From NCBI RefSeq assembly GCF_950295315.1, contig NC_080177.1, positions 78,979,589 through 79,043,588 of the forward strand: 64,000 nt of DNA, given 5' to 3'. Source of the DNA: Erinaceus europaeus. Taxonomy: Eukaryota; Chordata; Mammalia; Eulipotyphla; Erinaceidae. Shown here one piece after another: positions 21,991 to 33,221 of this stretch. The position numbers were made by a program, and so were the translations under genes. The notes beneath the pieces are model-generated. The model saw nothing but the letters and a program-made list of their open reading frames with translations. It did not search any database and was not told where the DNA came from. How positions within the stretch are numbered: the stretch's first letter is position 1; each line of letters begins with the position of its first letter.

Positions 21991-23315
21991 GGGATGGGAA
22001 TTTCTAACTCTAAATGGAGCTGGAATCTTGACTATTTCATGAAAACAAATATTCCTAATTACTGAGATAAGATTAAGATTTTTCAAACCTGAAGTAACCA
22101 GATTTTTCCTTATGTGAAAGTGGCCAAAAGACATTGGGGCCTTTCCTAGATTCCATGTGAGAGGAAGAAAAAAACAAGAGGTTCACAGAACAGCTCTGAA
22201 CAGGACCTGCGACTAGGGGTGCCAAGAAGGCTGTGTTGTATCTTCAAAGTCCACCCTTTGTGTTCACTTCTAATTGCTGTGGTTCTTTAGAAAGTAACCA
22301 CTCCATGAAGAAGCCCAACATCTAAGCCAACATGACCATCACAGACCTCTAGCATTTCTGTGTTTTCAAGTTTATGCAGGAGCTAAAATTTCAGACAGAA
22401 TTCACTGTGCCTCTTTTAAGCACTATTTTATCACTGTAAGATACTTTTTTTACTCTCCTTTCTCCTTTAAAATACATGATCCAAGTGCTATTTCTGCTCA
22501 TATTGAGGTTTGAAAGACACTTTTTTTCCCTGACTTTTTAATCAAAAGGTCGAAACAGGGTCTGTTCTAAACCAACAATATTCTTTTAATAGAATGAATT
22601 TTAAAATCAAGAAATTATCCCAACTGCTTTCTCTTCCCTTTCCCCAATTACAGTGGTTCCTTTTCAATCTCAGCCATATTACCTTGGTTATAATATCTTC
22701 CCCTTTCAACTCTATTCCACAATAATTTCCTATGGGAGTGCCGAATCTTCTGTGATACATATCTCTATTAGCTTTTAAGTCTCTCATCACCAAGAACAGT
22801 TCAAGTGCACTAACCCAATTATTTCAAGGGAGGTTGAAGAAGGAAAAGCTATCTGTGATGACAATCATGTTTGTGTGAAGTGGAGTTGCTGCAATGGCTT
22901 CAGTTTTCTTGAGAAAGAAAGCTCAGTCTAAGACCTACGAGAGGAGAGGAAGTGGAAACTACAAGGCAATGCTGCTCAAGGTTGCCAGCCCACTGTTCTT
23001 CCATGTCACAAGCTGTTCAGTAGCTTTTAGAATGTTGACACTCAGAGTCAGGAGCTAAAAGGAGGTGGAGGCCAGGGGTTGCAGATTCACAAGGCAAAGG
23101 AAATCTTCCCTGTTTAGGTCAAGTCACTGCAGAATTCTGTCTGGTCTAAGAAAACTCTACTTGCTAAAACGAGGGATGCTCTTTCCATATAGAAATACAC
23201 CCTCCCTTTTATTGCTTGAAAGAGTTTATCTGAGTTGGTTGTTTTTTGTTCTTTGTTTTGTTTTGTTTTGTTTTGACAGATTTTTGCTGTTGCCACTGCT
23301 TGATGCTACTGTAAG
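21991..23315. other. Unassigned 1.3-kb stretch, no gene
   Basis: No SINE or clear LINE. Minor TTTTG repeats at 23247-23275. ORFs are short and featureless. Confidence 0.5.
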
Positions 23316-24126
23316 AAACTGGCAAGCAGGGCCCATGTCCAGCAGAGAAGCAATTACAGAAGCCAGAGTTCCCACCTTCTGCACCCCACAAAGAATTTTG
23401 GTCTACACACCCAGAGGAGGAGAAATGATAGCAGGGAAGATGACCAGAGGGCTCTGAAACCCAACACGATCAGGACCCAGAGAGAAAAGAGGGAAAAAGG
23501 AGTAGTAATAGGTGTATGTGTGACTCAGAAAGGAAAAGAAGATGGAACCATGGGGGGAAATGAGCAAATACATATAAGTATAGACAGATAGTTATAGAAT
23601 TAATAGTCAGCAGGTCGGGCGATAGTGCAGTGGGTTAAACGCACATGGCATGAAGTACAAGGACCACTGCAGGGATCCAGGTACGAGCCCCCACCTGCGG
23701 GGGGGGGTCACTTCACAAGTGGTGAAGCAGGTATGCAGGTGTCTTTCTTTCTCATCCCCCTCTGTCTTTCCCTCCTCTCTGGATTTCTTTCTGTCCTATC
23801 CAATGACAATGACAGCAAAATAATAATAACAACATGGACGATAAACAACAATGGCAGCAAAGGGGGAAAGTAGCTTCCAAGAGCAGTGGATTTGTAGTGT
23901 AGGCACTGACCCCCAGCTATAACCCTGGAGGCAAAAAAAAAAAAAAAAAAAAAAGAGAGAAATAATAGTCAACCCATATCTGCAACCTTGGGAGGACAGA
24001 CCGCTGTGGCTTCCAATGGAGGGAATGGAGATACAGAACTCTGGTGGTGGGAAAGGTGTGGAATTATACCCCCATTATCTTATAAGTTTGTAAATCAATA
24101 TTAAGTCACTAATAACAGCAAAATTA
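23316..24126 (+). mobile_element. LINE-1 3' UTR interrupted by a SINE
   Basis: L1 tail sequence (AGAGAAGCAATTACAGAAGC, ACTCTGGTGGTGGGAAAGGT) ends in the GTCACTAATAACAGC variant and an A tract. An ES2b SINE occupies 23609-23958. Confidence 0.7.
23609..23958 (+). mobile_element. ES2b SINE inside a LINE-1 tail
   Basis: Complete (GGTCGGGCGATAGTGCAGTG to CCTGGAGGCAAAA). Imperfect AATAGTCA flanks. Confidence 0.9.
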
Positions 24127-24669
24127 AAAAAAGAAAAGTAGCAAGGTGAGAGTATGGTGGTAAAGCAGCATGTCAGCTCAGCACCAGGTAGAAACAGAAC
24201 AATGGCGTCTCTGAAGAACTGGAGGGCACCCCACCCCCAGTCTAGCGGGGACAGCTTTGACAAGTGGGGACAATGGCCCATCTAGCCTGTCATCCACATA
24301 TCCCCCGGCGGTTCTTTTGTTTCTTAAGCACCAATACCTGATAGGTTATACTAACCTCACCTACAGGATGGATTTTCCAGAGAAGCCCACGACTGCAAAA
24401 TACCTTATCAAATCAGGCGGTTAAAGGAATTTCTATTTAATCCTTGTTTAATTTGGGGAAAAAAATGTATACAGGCACAAAATTATCTATAAAATAAATT
24501 CAGGTTAACCCAGGATTATGCTGGAGGATCACTAAACCTTGCGGAATCAGTTAGCCCAGCTGTTCCCACCCCCAGGAGTATGTCCCTATGAGAAGCAGGT
24601 CAGCTGCAAATCAAGTCCTGTAATTTAAGGTAAGTTTTTGTTTGGGCTTGTATTTCAACCCATTTTTTA
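24127..24669. other. Unassigned, no gene
   Basis: 24127-24260 hints at a worn ES1-like core (GTAAAGCAGCATGTCAGCTC). The remainder is unrecognised. Confidence 0.45.
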
Positions 24670-24860
24670 AAATATTTATTTATTTCCTTCTTGTTGCCCT
24701 TGTTTTATTATTGTAGTTATTACTGTTATTGATGTCATTATTGGATAGGACAGAGAGAAATGGAGAGAGGAGGGGAAGACAGAGAGGGGGAGAGAAAGAT
24801 AAGACACCTGAAGACCTGCTTCACCGCCTGTGAAGCGACTCCCCTGCAGGTGGGGAGCCC
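24670..24860 (-). mobile_element. ES2a SINE, head truncated
   Basis: Antisense. Stops abruptly at GTGGGGAGCCCC, so the tRNA head is lost. Confidence 0.88.
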
Positions 24861-25059
24861 CTTTTAACTCTTTTTTTTTTTTGATCACCACATCTGAATA
24901 CATATCTGAATATATCTGATTATTTATGACCTGCTTTGTTGGTTGGCTGCTTGGTTGGTCTTTCTGCTTGAGTTTCTGTGAAGTGTGATTCTCAGTCTCT
25001 TTGGAGGGCATAACACCACTCAGAGTAAAAATTGGGGAAATCACATGACCTATTTTATA
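24861..25059. other. Unassigned, no gene
   Basis: No recognisable feature. Confidence 0.5.
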
Positions 25060-25068
25060 AGACCACCT

Positions 25069-25420
25069 GGGAGTCAGGTGGTAGCGCAGTGGGTTAAGCG
25101 CAGGTGGCGCAAAGCACAAGAACCTGCATAAGGATCCCAGTTTGAGCCCCCGGCTCCCCACCCGCAGGGGAGTCGCTTCACAGGCGGTGAAGCAGGTCTG
25201 CAGGTGTCTGTCTTTCTCTCCCCCTCTTTTGTCTTCCCCTCCTCTCTCCATTTCTCTCTGTCCTATCCAACAACGAATGACATCAACAAAAATAATAATA
25301 ACCACGACGGGGCTACAACAACAAGGGCAACAAAAGGGGGGAAAAGTGGCCTCCAGGAGCAGTGGATTCATGGTGCAGTCACCGAGCCCAGCAATAACCC
25401 TGGAGGCAAAAAAAAAAAGA
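25069..25420 (+). mobile_element. ES2b SINE with TSD
   Basis: Complete. Flanked on both sides by AAGACCACC (about 25060-25068 and just after the A tail). Confidence 0.93.
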
Positions 25421-25428
25421 CCACCAAA

Positions 25429-25813
25429 CACATCTTTTCAAACTTCATACTTGCTTGACATGTGAAGACACAGCAAGGATCGAGCCCCTATATTGAAGCC
25501 TCCTCCACAGAGAACTGCTACAGAAAGCTGACTCTATGCAACCAGGAGAAAGTTCCCTAGAAGAAACCAGGTCTGTTACTCCGAAGGTCAATAAGGAAAT
25601 TCTCATTTGAGGAGTGACTTTCCTGAAGAGAGGGAGGAGAGGGCTGTGTCTCAGTCATCCCTAGAGGCTGACCATGTCAGAGGGAAAGATTGGGTGTGGC
25701 GGAGTTCAGGTTGTCATTGCATGACCACAGAACCAAGAAACATTCTAATGGATCATACCGAATCCCAGCAGGAGCAATTTGAGTCTCTCTTCTCCCACCC
25801 CTCTCTCTCTCTC
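25429..25813. other. Unassigned, no gene
   Basis: GC-balanced, no recognisable repeat. The 97-codon frame here runs on into a SINE. Confidence 0.45.
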
Positions 25814-26079
25814 TTACCTCCAGGGTTATCACCGGGGCTCCGTGCCTGCACTACTAATTCACTGCACCCGATTGGCCGTCTTTTCCCTTTTTGTAGATAG
25901 GACAGAGAGAAATTGAGAGAGGGTGGGGGGAGAGAGAAATAGACACCCGCAGACTTGCTTCACCGCTCATGAAGCGTTCCCTTACAGGTAAGGAGCAGGG
26001 GCTCGAACCCGAATCCTTGCGTGAGTCCTTGTGTTTTGAACTAAGTGCATTTAGCCGGGTGTGCCACTGCACGGGCCCC
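25814..26079 (-). mobile_element. ES2b SINE, short central region
   Basis: Antisense. Lacks the (CAA/ATT) tract, which suggests an older intermediate subfamily. Confidence 0.85.
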
Positions 26080-26980
26080 TGAACTTATCTCTAAGAGTTG
26101 TGCCCTGGCAACATGAACAATGGAGAAAGTTTCAGAATACAGTAAGACAGTGAGCAGAACACAATCAAATTGCAAAGCATGCTTGGCTTACAAGACTATA
26201 AATGCAATAAAAATACAATCCCACAGCTCCTTAAAACATGAAGTCACCCATTACTGAAGTGTCAGTATCCTTCCATCAAAGTCCACGGAACCCCCAGCAC
26301 CCTAGGAACCCACTCCTGCCCAGTCCTCTTTGGTAAACTCATGTCTGTAGTCCTAGCCCACAGATTTCACTTTGTTTGATTTTGCTTGTTCCCCTTTCTT
26401 TTGTGTCTTTATTTACCCCTACAGGAAAGAGATCATTCTGCGTCATGTTTCTCCATCACTGACTCATGACATTGGACAAGTCATTCTGTATCTGGTGTAT
26501 CTGGTCTTGTTGCTTGTTCTTTTTTTTTTTTTGCTGATTTCTAAAATAAAGCTGATGGCCTACCTGGTCCCAAAAGTTCCTTCTAGATCCATTCTACTGG
26601 AATTACAAAGACAACTTGTCCTATCGGCCATCTGTTTGGATCTGCTCTTGATTTGAAGGTTGCTCGGGAAGGCTGCCACTCCTTGATAACAATTTTGTTT
26701 GGCTGTTCTCCAGGGACACTTTTAGTTTTGGCTTTTGATAGCATCCTACTTGATTATTTTTAATCCTAGGAAACTATTTCCTTCCTCTAACCCACCTAGG
26801 ACAATAGGACAAACTATAAACAGGGCAAGTTTCATGATCTATGAAACAGTCTAACTTTTCTTATCCTCCCCACCCCCCCTTTTTTTTTTTTGAAGTTTAA
26901 GGGGAAAAAAAAGTCTTGACCTAGGCTTCCTGAATCTTAGACTGTTTTACTCTGCTCTGCCCATATGATCTCAAAATACT
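26080..26980. other. Unassigned, no gene
   Basis: T-rich in part (26519-26533, 26880-26893). Nothing recognised. Confidence 0.5.
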
Positions 26981-27290
26981 TGTCATAAACAAGAAAGAGA
27001 AAGACCAATACTGAATTATCTCATTTATAGGTGGAACTTAAGAATAAAGGACAGTAAGGGAGGACATAGGGTGAAAGTGAGACTGGGGTAGAGTATTGCA
27101 CCACAGCAAAGGACTCTGGGAAAGAAGAGAAAGAGACAGGATGAAGGGACAATGGGGTCCCATGTGGCTCCTAGACACCAGTCAAGGGGAGATGAGAGGC
27201 TGTGACTGACTATGTGTTAAAGACTAGACTGTAAACCATTAACCCTCCCAACAAAACAAACAAACAAAAAATACTTGTCAAGAAAGTCCA
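26981..27290 (+). mobile_element. LINE-1 3' end, older subfamily
   Basis: Starts in the ORF2 tail (AGAAAGACCAATACTGAATT, then CTCATTTATAGGTGGAAC) and ends in TTAAAGACTAGACTGTAAAC and CA-rich sequence. Confidence 0.65.
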
Positions 27291-27545
27291 CTTTATTCCT
27301 AAATAAGTCATCAAGTGTGTGAATATTGAGCAAGATTTTCATTATCTTAAAGGAGAAAGCAACAAATTACTTGTTTCTTTGGTAAGTTATTAGATGAGCC
27401 GATCCTTCTAATGGGTAGATTTGACTATAGGCAGAATAAAAAATGGACTGGAGAAGCAGCCTGGTGGTACTATGCATGCATGATCCCTGGGTTCATTCAC
27501 TGGTACCTCATTTTTTAAAAAATCATTGTCTATGGAATCTCTCTT
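27291..27545. other. Unassigned, possible ES3 relic
   Basis: 27450-27520 (GAAGCAGCCTGGTGGTACTA, GATCCCTGGGTTCATTC) may be a decayed tRNA-like SINE. Confidence 0.35.
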
Positions 27546-27549
27546 GGAA

Positions 27550-27895
27550 AAACAAGCCATTGGCGGTGGTGTACCTGAATAAGCACACAGACTATTAAGC
27601 GCAAGGATCTGGGTTCTAGCCCCTGGATCCCTGCTTGCAGGAGGGACACTTCACAAGTGGCAAAGCAGGTCTGTAGGTGTCTGACTTTCTCACTCTCTAT
27701 CTCCCCCTCCTCTCTCAATTTCTTTCTGTCCTATCCAATAAAATGGGTGGGGGTGGCTGCCAGGAACAGTGGATTCATGGTGTAGACACCAAGCCCTAGC
27801 AATAACCCTGGAGGAAAAGAAAGAAATAAAAGAAGGAAGGAAGGAAGGAGGGAGGGAGGGAGGGAAGGAGGGAGGGAGAGGGAGGAAGAAAAACA
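27550..27895 (+). mobile_element. ES2b SINE with purine-rich tail
   Basis: Short central region as in the 25814 copy. Tail expands into GGAA/GGGA units (27829-27890). Confidence 0.88.
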
Positions 27896-28304
27896 AACCA
27901 TTTACCTAGTTCACTCCTAAGCAGCACGGAGTGGGAAGGAGCTGAGTCATCCCCACTTAGATACTAAAGTTGACTGATGGAGACTCATGGTGTCTCTCTG
28001 GATTGTGGAGGTAGGGTTATTTAGTTCTCATTAACCATAGTTGTCTTAAATATAAATGTAAACAACTGTAGAGTTGTAGAGCATTGTAGAGTTGGCCTGG
28101 AAACCAAATGAGATAATGACCTCCACAGAGCTTGGTATGTTGAAAGAGCTTGAGGAACATTGGCAATGATCAGAATCTAAGCCCCTTGTGCTCTGGCATG
28201 CTCTCTAGTGCTTCCTGATGTCCCATTCATTTCTTGGTTCAAAAAAGCTCAATAAACACTTTGCAAAGGAATTAGTATTACTGTGGCTGTCTTCAGAAAA
28301 CAAA
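27896..28304. other. Unassigned, no gene
   Basis: An 18-base phrase with TGTAGAGTTGTAGAGCATTG is locally repeated near 28065-28090. Otherwise featureless. Confidence 0.5.
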
Positions 28305-28608
28305 CAAGAAAAAGGGCCTATCTAAATACATCAAACACTTACTAAGAGAGCTACAAAAATACGTCAATAGTAGTACAGTAATAGTGGGAGACTTCAACAC
28401 CCCACCCTCACACTTAGATCAACTAAGCGGAGAATCAACAAAGAAACAAGAGAATCAATCAAAGAGATGGACAGACTAGACCTCCTGGAGATTTTCAGAG
28501 TTCTTCACCCCAAGAAACTGGAATACACATTCTTTTCAAATCCACACAGCACATCCTCAAGGATAGGCCACATCTTAGGCCAGAAAACAAGAAAAGTAAT
28601 TCCTAGAG
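28305..28608 (+). mobile_element. LINE-1 ORF2 endonuclease fragment
   Basis: A plus-strand stretch encoding VGDFNTPPS near 28387 (the L1 endonuclease GDFNTP motif) and downstream residues resembling YTFFSNPHSTSSRIGH. No L1 3' end is attached, so this is an internal fragment. Confidence 0.75.
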
Positions 28609-28735
28609 CCAAGGAAATAGCTCAGTAGTAGAGCACAGGGCTTGCATTCATGAGCATGGCTTCACTCTCCTGATCAATATTTGAATCTCTCTCTTGAATA
28701 AATACATCCATACAGAAAATATTACTTATTTATAA
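28609..28735 (+). mobile_element. ES4 tRNA-like SINE
   Basis: AATAGCTCAGTAGTAGAGCA is tRNA A-box-like, followed by GGGCTTGCATTCATGAGC. Related to 59285-59385. Confidence 0.6.
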
Positions 28736-28786
28736 CATAAATTTGTCCACACGGACAAAATGCTCCCAAGTCCCGAGGTAAAAAAG

Positions 28787-29391
28787 TGTCGGGAAATTGT
28801 GAGGATGTGATAGAGCCTGGCAGGGCTTGACCTGAGAGGTGCATCTATCCTGTCAGTCTCTCTCTCTACCAAGAGGTTGAGCAAGGAGGGACAGGAGTAA
28901 CCCCAAAGGTTTGCCCCGTCTTATCAGACTCCCTTCCTCACGAAGCACCCCACATTCCTGATACTCTGGCCTGCTCCCTTATTATCTACATAATCATTGT
29001 TTTGCCTGAAAGATTCCCCACCCATTCCATTCCTTTGATCTATCTTCTTTCTACCCTCAAGACCCTCCCTGCCTGCAGGGTATTATTATTTATCCTACAA
29101 GTTAAAACCCTCGCAACAGTTGCTAAGGAAGTTACCTTTCCCAGCCCCCTTTTACCTATCTCCACCCCTTTCCTAGCCATTTCCATTTCCGACTTGCCAC
29201 TCCCAGGTCCGACCTTTAAAAGCCTGGGCTCTCTGATCAATAAAGGATCTAATCCCCCTGCTGCGAACTCTGTTCCTGAGTCATCTCTCCCACGTCGCTG
29301 AGTGAGCAGCAGCCCAGGCTGGCTCCAGTCACGTTCTCTCCAACCCAGAGAGTACGCACCCAGGAAGAGGCACCCCCACACTAGCCTGGCA
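28787..29391 (+). mobile_element. Solo LTR of a class II-like (ERVK-like) endogenous retrovirus
   Basis: A 605-bp block starting TGTCGGGAAATTG and ending in CA, flanked by identical 6-base repeats AAAAAG (28781-28786 and 29392-29397). It has a TATA-like TTTAAAAG (29215-29222) and a polyadenylation signal AATAAA (29239-29244). A 6-base duplication fits beta-retrovirus-like integration. There is no internal retroviral sequence or second LTR, so the provirus collapsed by LTR-LTR recombination. Confidence 0.82.
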
Positions 29392-29397
29392 AAAAAG

Positions 29398-29675
29398 TAG
29401 GGGGTTAGTGTTCTTTCCCCGGGGGACCAGTGTTGCTAATGAAGTCTGTAAAGTTGAGGCAAAGGTGACTGTGGATCTGGACAGGCAAAGGCTTCAGCCC
29501 TTCCTGGCAGATGCATGTCTGCAGGATGTAAACAGACTCCTCAGGCTCTTAGTCTAATGGCGCTGACCCCTGATGTCAACTGGACAGCTCTCTGTCCTGA
29601 AACTGACTCTCAAGCAGCCTTCTGGGTATAACTTAATTAGTGATTACATGTGACAAGTGTGTAGGCATATTTGGC
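29398..29675. other. Unassigned, no gene
   Basis: No recognisable feature after the LTR's right duplication. Confidence 0.5.
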
Positions 29676-29692
29676 TTGCACGTTGATTTTTT

Positions 29693-30001
29693 TTTTTGCC
29701 TCCAGGGTTACTGCTAGGGCTCGGTGCCTACTAAGAATCCACTGCTCCTGGAAGCCATGTTTGTTTCTTGTCCCCCACTGTTGTTATTGTTGTTGCTGTT
29801 ATTATTGCTGTTGTTGGAAATGTCAGAGAGAAACATGGGAGGGGAGGGGAAGATAGAGGGAGAGAAAAAGATAAGACACCTGCAGACCTGCTTTACCCAT
29901 AACCACCCCTGCAGGTGGGGAGCCAGGGGGCTTGAACCAGGATACTTGAACCTATCCTTGCACCATGTGCATTTAACCCAGTGCAATACCACCCAGCCCC
30001 C
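29693..30001 (-). mobile_element. ES2b SINE with TSD
   Basis: Antisense, complete. Flanked by CTTGCACGTTGATTTTT (left) and CTTGCATATTGATTTTT (right), two differences in 17. Confidence 0.92.
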
Positions 30002-30019
30002 TTGCATATTGATTTTTAA

Positions 30020-30237
30020 TTAATTGCTAATATTTATAAAGCAGGAAATTTCGGATACAGACCGGGAGCTCCAACTTTTGAAAAAACAGAAGTTCTGGGC
30101 AGTTTCTAATCCCTGGACTACAATAACTGGTAGAAACCATATTGGCTGAACAGTGTGACAGGGAAGTAGGGTCCTTCCTGTGCAGTCAATCCCTCACACC
30201 TGGTGAGTTCACTCTATTTCTCTTTCTTTCTTCCTTT
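30020..30237. other. Unassigned, no gene
   Basis: No recognisable feature. Confidence 0.5.
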
Positions 30238-30715
30238 CTTTTCATTGCAGTGAGGTTTATCTCTGGGGCTTGGTCCCTACATGACAAATCCACCACTCCT
30301 GGTGGCCTTATTATCATTATTATTATTGGATAAAAGAGAAATTGATAGGAGAGGAGGAGATAGAGAGGGAGAAAGAGAGGGGGCCAGGAGGTGGCACACC
30401 TGGTTGAGCGCACATGTTACAATGTGCAAGGATCTGGGTTTGAGCCCTCAGTCCCCACCTGTAGGGGGAAAGCTTTACAGTGTTTCAGGTATTTCTCTGT
30501 CTCGCTCCCTCTTTATCTCCTACACTCTCAACTTCTGGCTGTCTCTGTCCAATAAATAAAGATAATACAAAAAAAATTAAAGAGAGAGGGAGAAAGAGAG
30601 GCATCTGTAGACCTGTTTCATTGCTCATGAACACACACCCCCACGGGTCATGAGCAGGGGCTTGAACCCAGGTCCTTGGGCATGGTAATTATGTGCTGAA
30701 GCGATTGCCTGGCAC
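30238..30715 (-). mobile_element. ES2b-like SINE split by an ES1 insertion
   Basis: Antisense halves 30238-30382 and 30602-30715 rejoin in order (tail and middle, then tRNA head). The ES1 at 30381-30582 lies between. Confidence 0.88.
30381..30582 (+). mobile_element. ES1 SINE nested in ES2b, 19-base exact TSD
   Basis: Complete copy. Flanked by AGAGAGGGAGAAAGAGAGG at 30362-30380 and 30583-30601, copied from the host SINE's purine-rich strand. Confidence 0.95.
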
Positions 30716-31036
30716 CTTGCTCACTTCTTTTCTGCCTACTCATAGGGCATTGGAGTTTTCCAACCTGCTGACTGTTACTTTCTTGTGGAAATAAATCACG
30801 GATATTCATGTAGGCTTTTTGCATTGGCTTCCTATGAGCCTAGTTGGCATGAGTCAGACCCTTGGCTCAACATCACCTTCGAGCGAGCACAGGCACCAAA
30901 TCAAATGTATTCATCTACTCACAGGGAGGTCACATTCTCCAGATAAACTCTGCCTCAGCTGACATCCACTAGTCTGTGAACACATTCCTCCACTTACTGA
31001 TTCCTCGACGCACAGTCATCATTCCAAATGACATCT
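30716..31036. other. Unassigned, no gene
   Basis: No recognisable feature. Confidence 0.5.
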
Positions 31037-31195
31037 GGGGCCGAGCAGAATGGTTATGCAAAGAGATTCTCATGCCTGAGGCTCTGAAGTCCCAGAGCTG
31101 AGCAGTACTTCGGCGTTTTTCTCTGTGTCTTTATCTCTCTGCATCTCTCTCAAAAACAAAACAAAAAATAAGTCAATAAAATACTTTTTAAAAAA
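31037..31195 (+). mobile_element. ES3 SINE
   Basis: GGGGCCGAGCAGAATGGTTA head, with the middle (B-box) part deleted. CT then A-rich tail. Confidence 0.82.
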
Positions 31196-32002
31196 TGACA
31201 TCTGAGGGGTACAGCAGCTTCCTTTACCAGCAAAGTGACAAATGAGACACTGTCCCAATAAATCTGTGGACTGCAGATGCTGAGATGAGCTGTTTGCTTC
31301 TGATCACCCTGGAAGGACTTTGCCTGAGCTGCCACCTAATTGTCTTGTGCATAACAAAAGCTGATGGAAAATTGCTATTGACAGATGCATCTTGGCTCCC
31401 CTGCCATCTCCTTGCAGATTCCTTGCCTAGCTCCTTCCCTCTCAAAGAAAGTTCCTGACCTTGGAGAGTTTGCCCTCTCTTTTTGAATCTGTGTTACTCC
31501 TGGGATGGAGTGAAGGTGTCTTTCAGCCACCCTGGGATCCATGACAAACAGAGGCGACCACAGATGCCCTCGCAGCGTGCAGCCTACCCCTCTCCATTTC
31601 ATCTCAGCAGGAAAAGGGTCTTTGCCCTCCACACTTTCTTCCCTTTGCCTCACATCAGAGAAAAAGCACACGCTTATTTAAATAGCATCTTTTTATACTA
31701 AGAAAAACCTTCAACTTTCAACACAACCAGATAGGAAGACATTTGTCGCTTCCTGGGATGAGCTGCCAGCAGGCAGGCACTTGGTGTTACTTCCCTGCTG
31801 GGGGTGACAGATAGACACCGAACCATCTGCACTTCCCAGCCGGTTCTCCTGACCAAGGGTGGGCATTTGCAAGTCACATTCAGAGGCTAATTTGTGCTCA
31901 GATAAAAACAAGTTTAAAGATGGACTAAGCTTTTGACTTCACCGCTGTTGCTTCAGTTCCAGCAGCATCCAGGCTTTCACAGGCAAAACACCTCAGTCTC
32001 TT

Positions 32003-32033
<31 letters not shown>

Positions 32034-32062
32034 ACCTAACCTCCTCCTCCTCCTTCTTCTTC
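31196..32062. other. Unassigned, no gene; CTT/CCT tract at right
   Basis: Single-copy-looking sequence. 32000-32062 is a polypyrimidine run of CTT and TCC units leading into the next SINE tail. Confidence 0.5.
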
Positions 32063-32286
32063 GCCTCCAGAGTTATGGCTGGAGGATCTACTGGTCCTGG
32101 CAGCCATTTTCACTTTTATTGGATAGGACAGAAAGAAACTGAGAGGGGAGAGGGAGAGAGGGAGGGATAAAATGACCCCTCCCCCCCCCCTCCCCGCAGA
32201 TGGGGAGCTTGAACTGGGATATTTGGCGAGGGATCCTTGGGCATCATATTATGTGCTTAACCTGATGTACCACAGCCTGACCTCCT
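32063..32286 (-). mobile_element. ES2b SINE, shortened
   Basis: Antisense, missing the central repeats. C-run near 32180. Confidence 0.82.
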
Positions 32287-32793
32287 CTTTTTCTTTACTC
32301 TAAGCAAATAGGTATGGAGAAATAGCAAGTCTCCTTTGGGAATGTGGAGAAAATAACTTGTATCCTCTGTATAGGAGGCAGGATGTCAACTACTATCTTG
32401 ATAAAGTTTTCTGGAAATGTTAAGGTTTATTATCTGCCCAAAAGTATGGTCCATGAACCCATTTCTCACCCACCTGCCCCCCTAAAGAAGTCTCTAAATA
32501 AATAAAGTTACAAGAAAGCAGCTGCTGGCAGCTTTGGGGTATGATTATACTTCTGTTCCTAGATCACTTACATTCTAATGGTTCATGTACTGAGTTTCCA
32601 ATATGTTTGGAGCCTTTATTTCTCAGAAATTCTGGGAAAATATCCATCACCTTACTTGCTCAAAAGGCTCTGGACAGAAGAAGAATAATCCATGATTCCA
32701 GGAGCCTGGAATCAAAAAGAACTTTACTCTGAGCCCTTGTGACCTTGAGGTGCACAAAGAAGTTAAGTGTTAACCCTTCGGAAGAGTATAAAC
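32287..32793. other. Unassigned, no gene
   Basis: No recognisable feature. Confidence 0.5.
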
Positions 32794-32805
32794 AGCTTTG
32801 ACTGG

Positions 32806-33114
32806 GGAGTCAGGCGGTAGTGCAGCAGGTTAAGTGCAGGTGGCACCAAGCACAAGGGCTGGTGTAAGGATCCCAGTTCGAGCCACCAGCTCCCCACCTG
32901 CAGGGGAGTCACTTCACAAGTGGTGAAGCAGGTCTGCAGGTGTCTAACTTTCTCTCCCCCTCTCTATTTTCCCCTCCTCTCTCTATTTCTGTCCTGTCTA
33001 ACAATGACATCAATAACAACAACAATAATAACTACAAAAATTTAAAAAATCAACAAGGGCAACAAAAGGGAAAATAAACAAATAATATTTAAAAAATAAA
33101 ATAAATAAATAAAT
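32806..33114 (+). mobile_element. ES2a SINE with exact TSD
   Basis: Complete. Flanked by AGCTTTGACTGG at 32794-32805 and 33115-33126. Confidence 0.94.
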
Positions 33115-33221
33115 AGCTTTGACTGGTTTCACTCATGTGTGGAATACAAATTACTAAAAACAGAAAGGTTTGTGGGAAAAAAACAGTGACCAAAGTGACT
33201 CTTTTAAAAAAAAATTTTTTA

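Noticed and set aside
24676..25431. 251-codon minus-strand open frame
   Set aside because: It is assembled from two SINEs in opposite orientation plus the DNA between them; it contains only the usual SINE-derived residues.
29002..29381. Open frames on both strands over 29.0-29.4 kb
   Set aside because: They lie wholly within the 605-bp solo LTR and show no retroviral protein motif.
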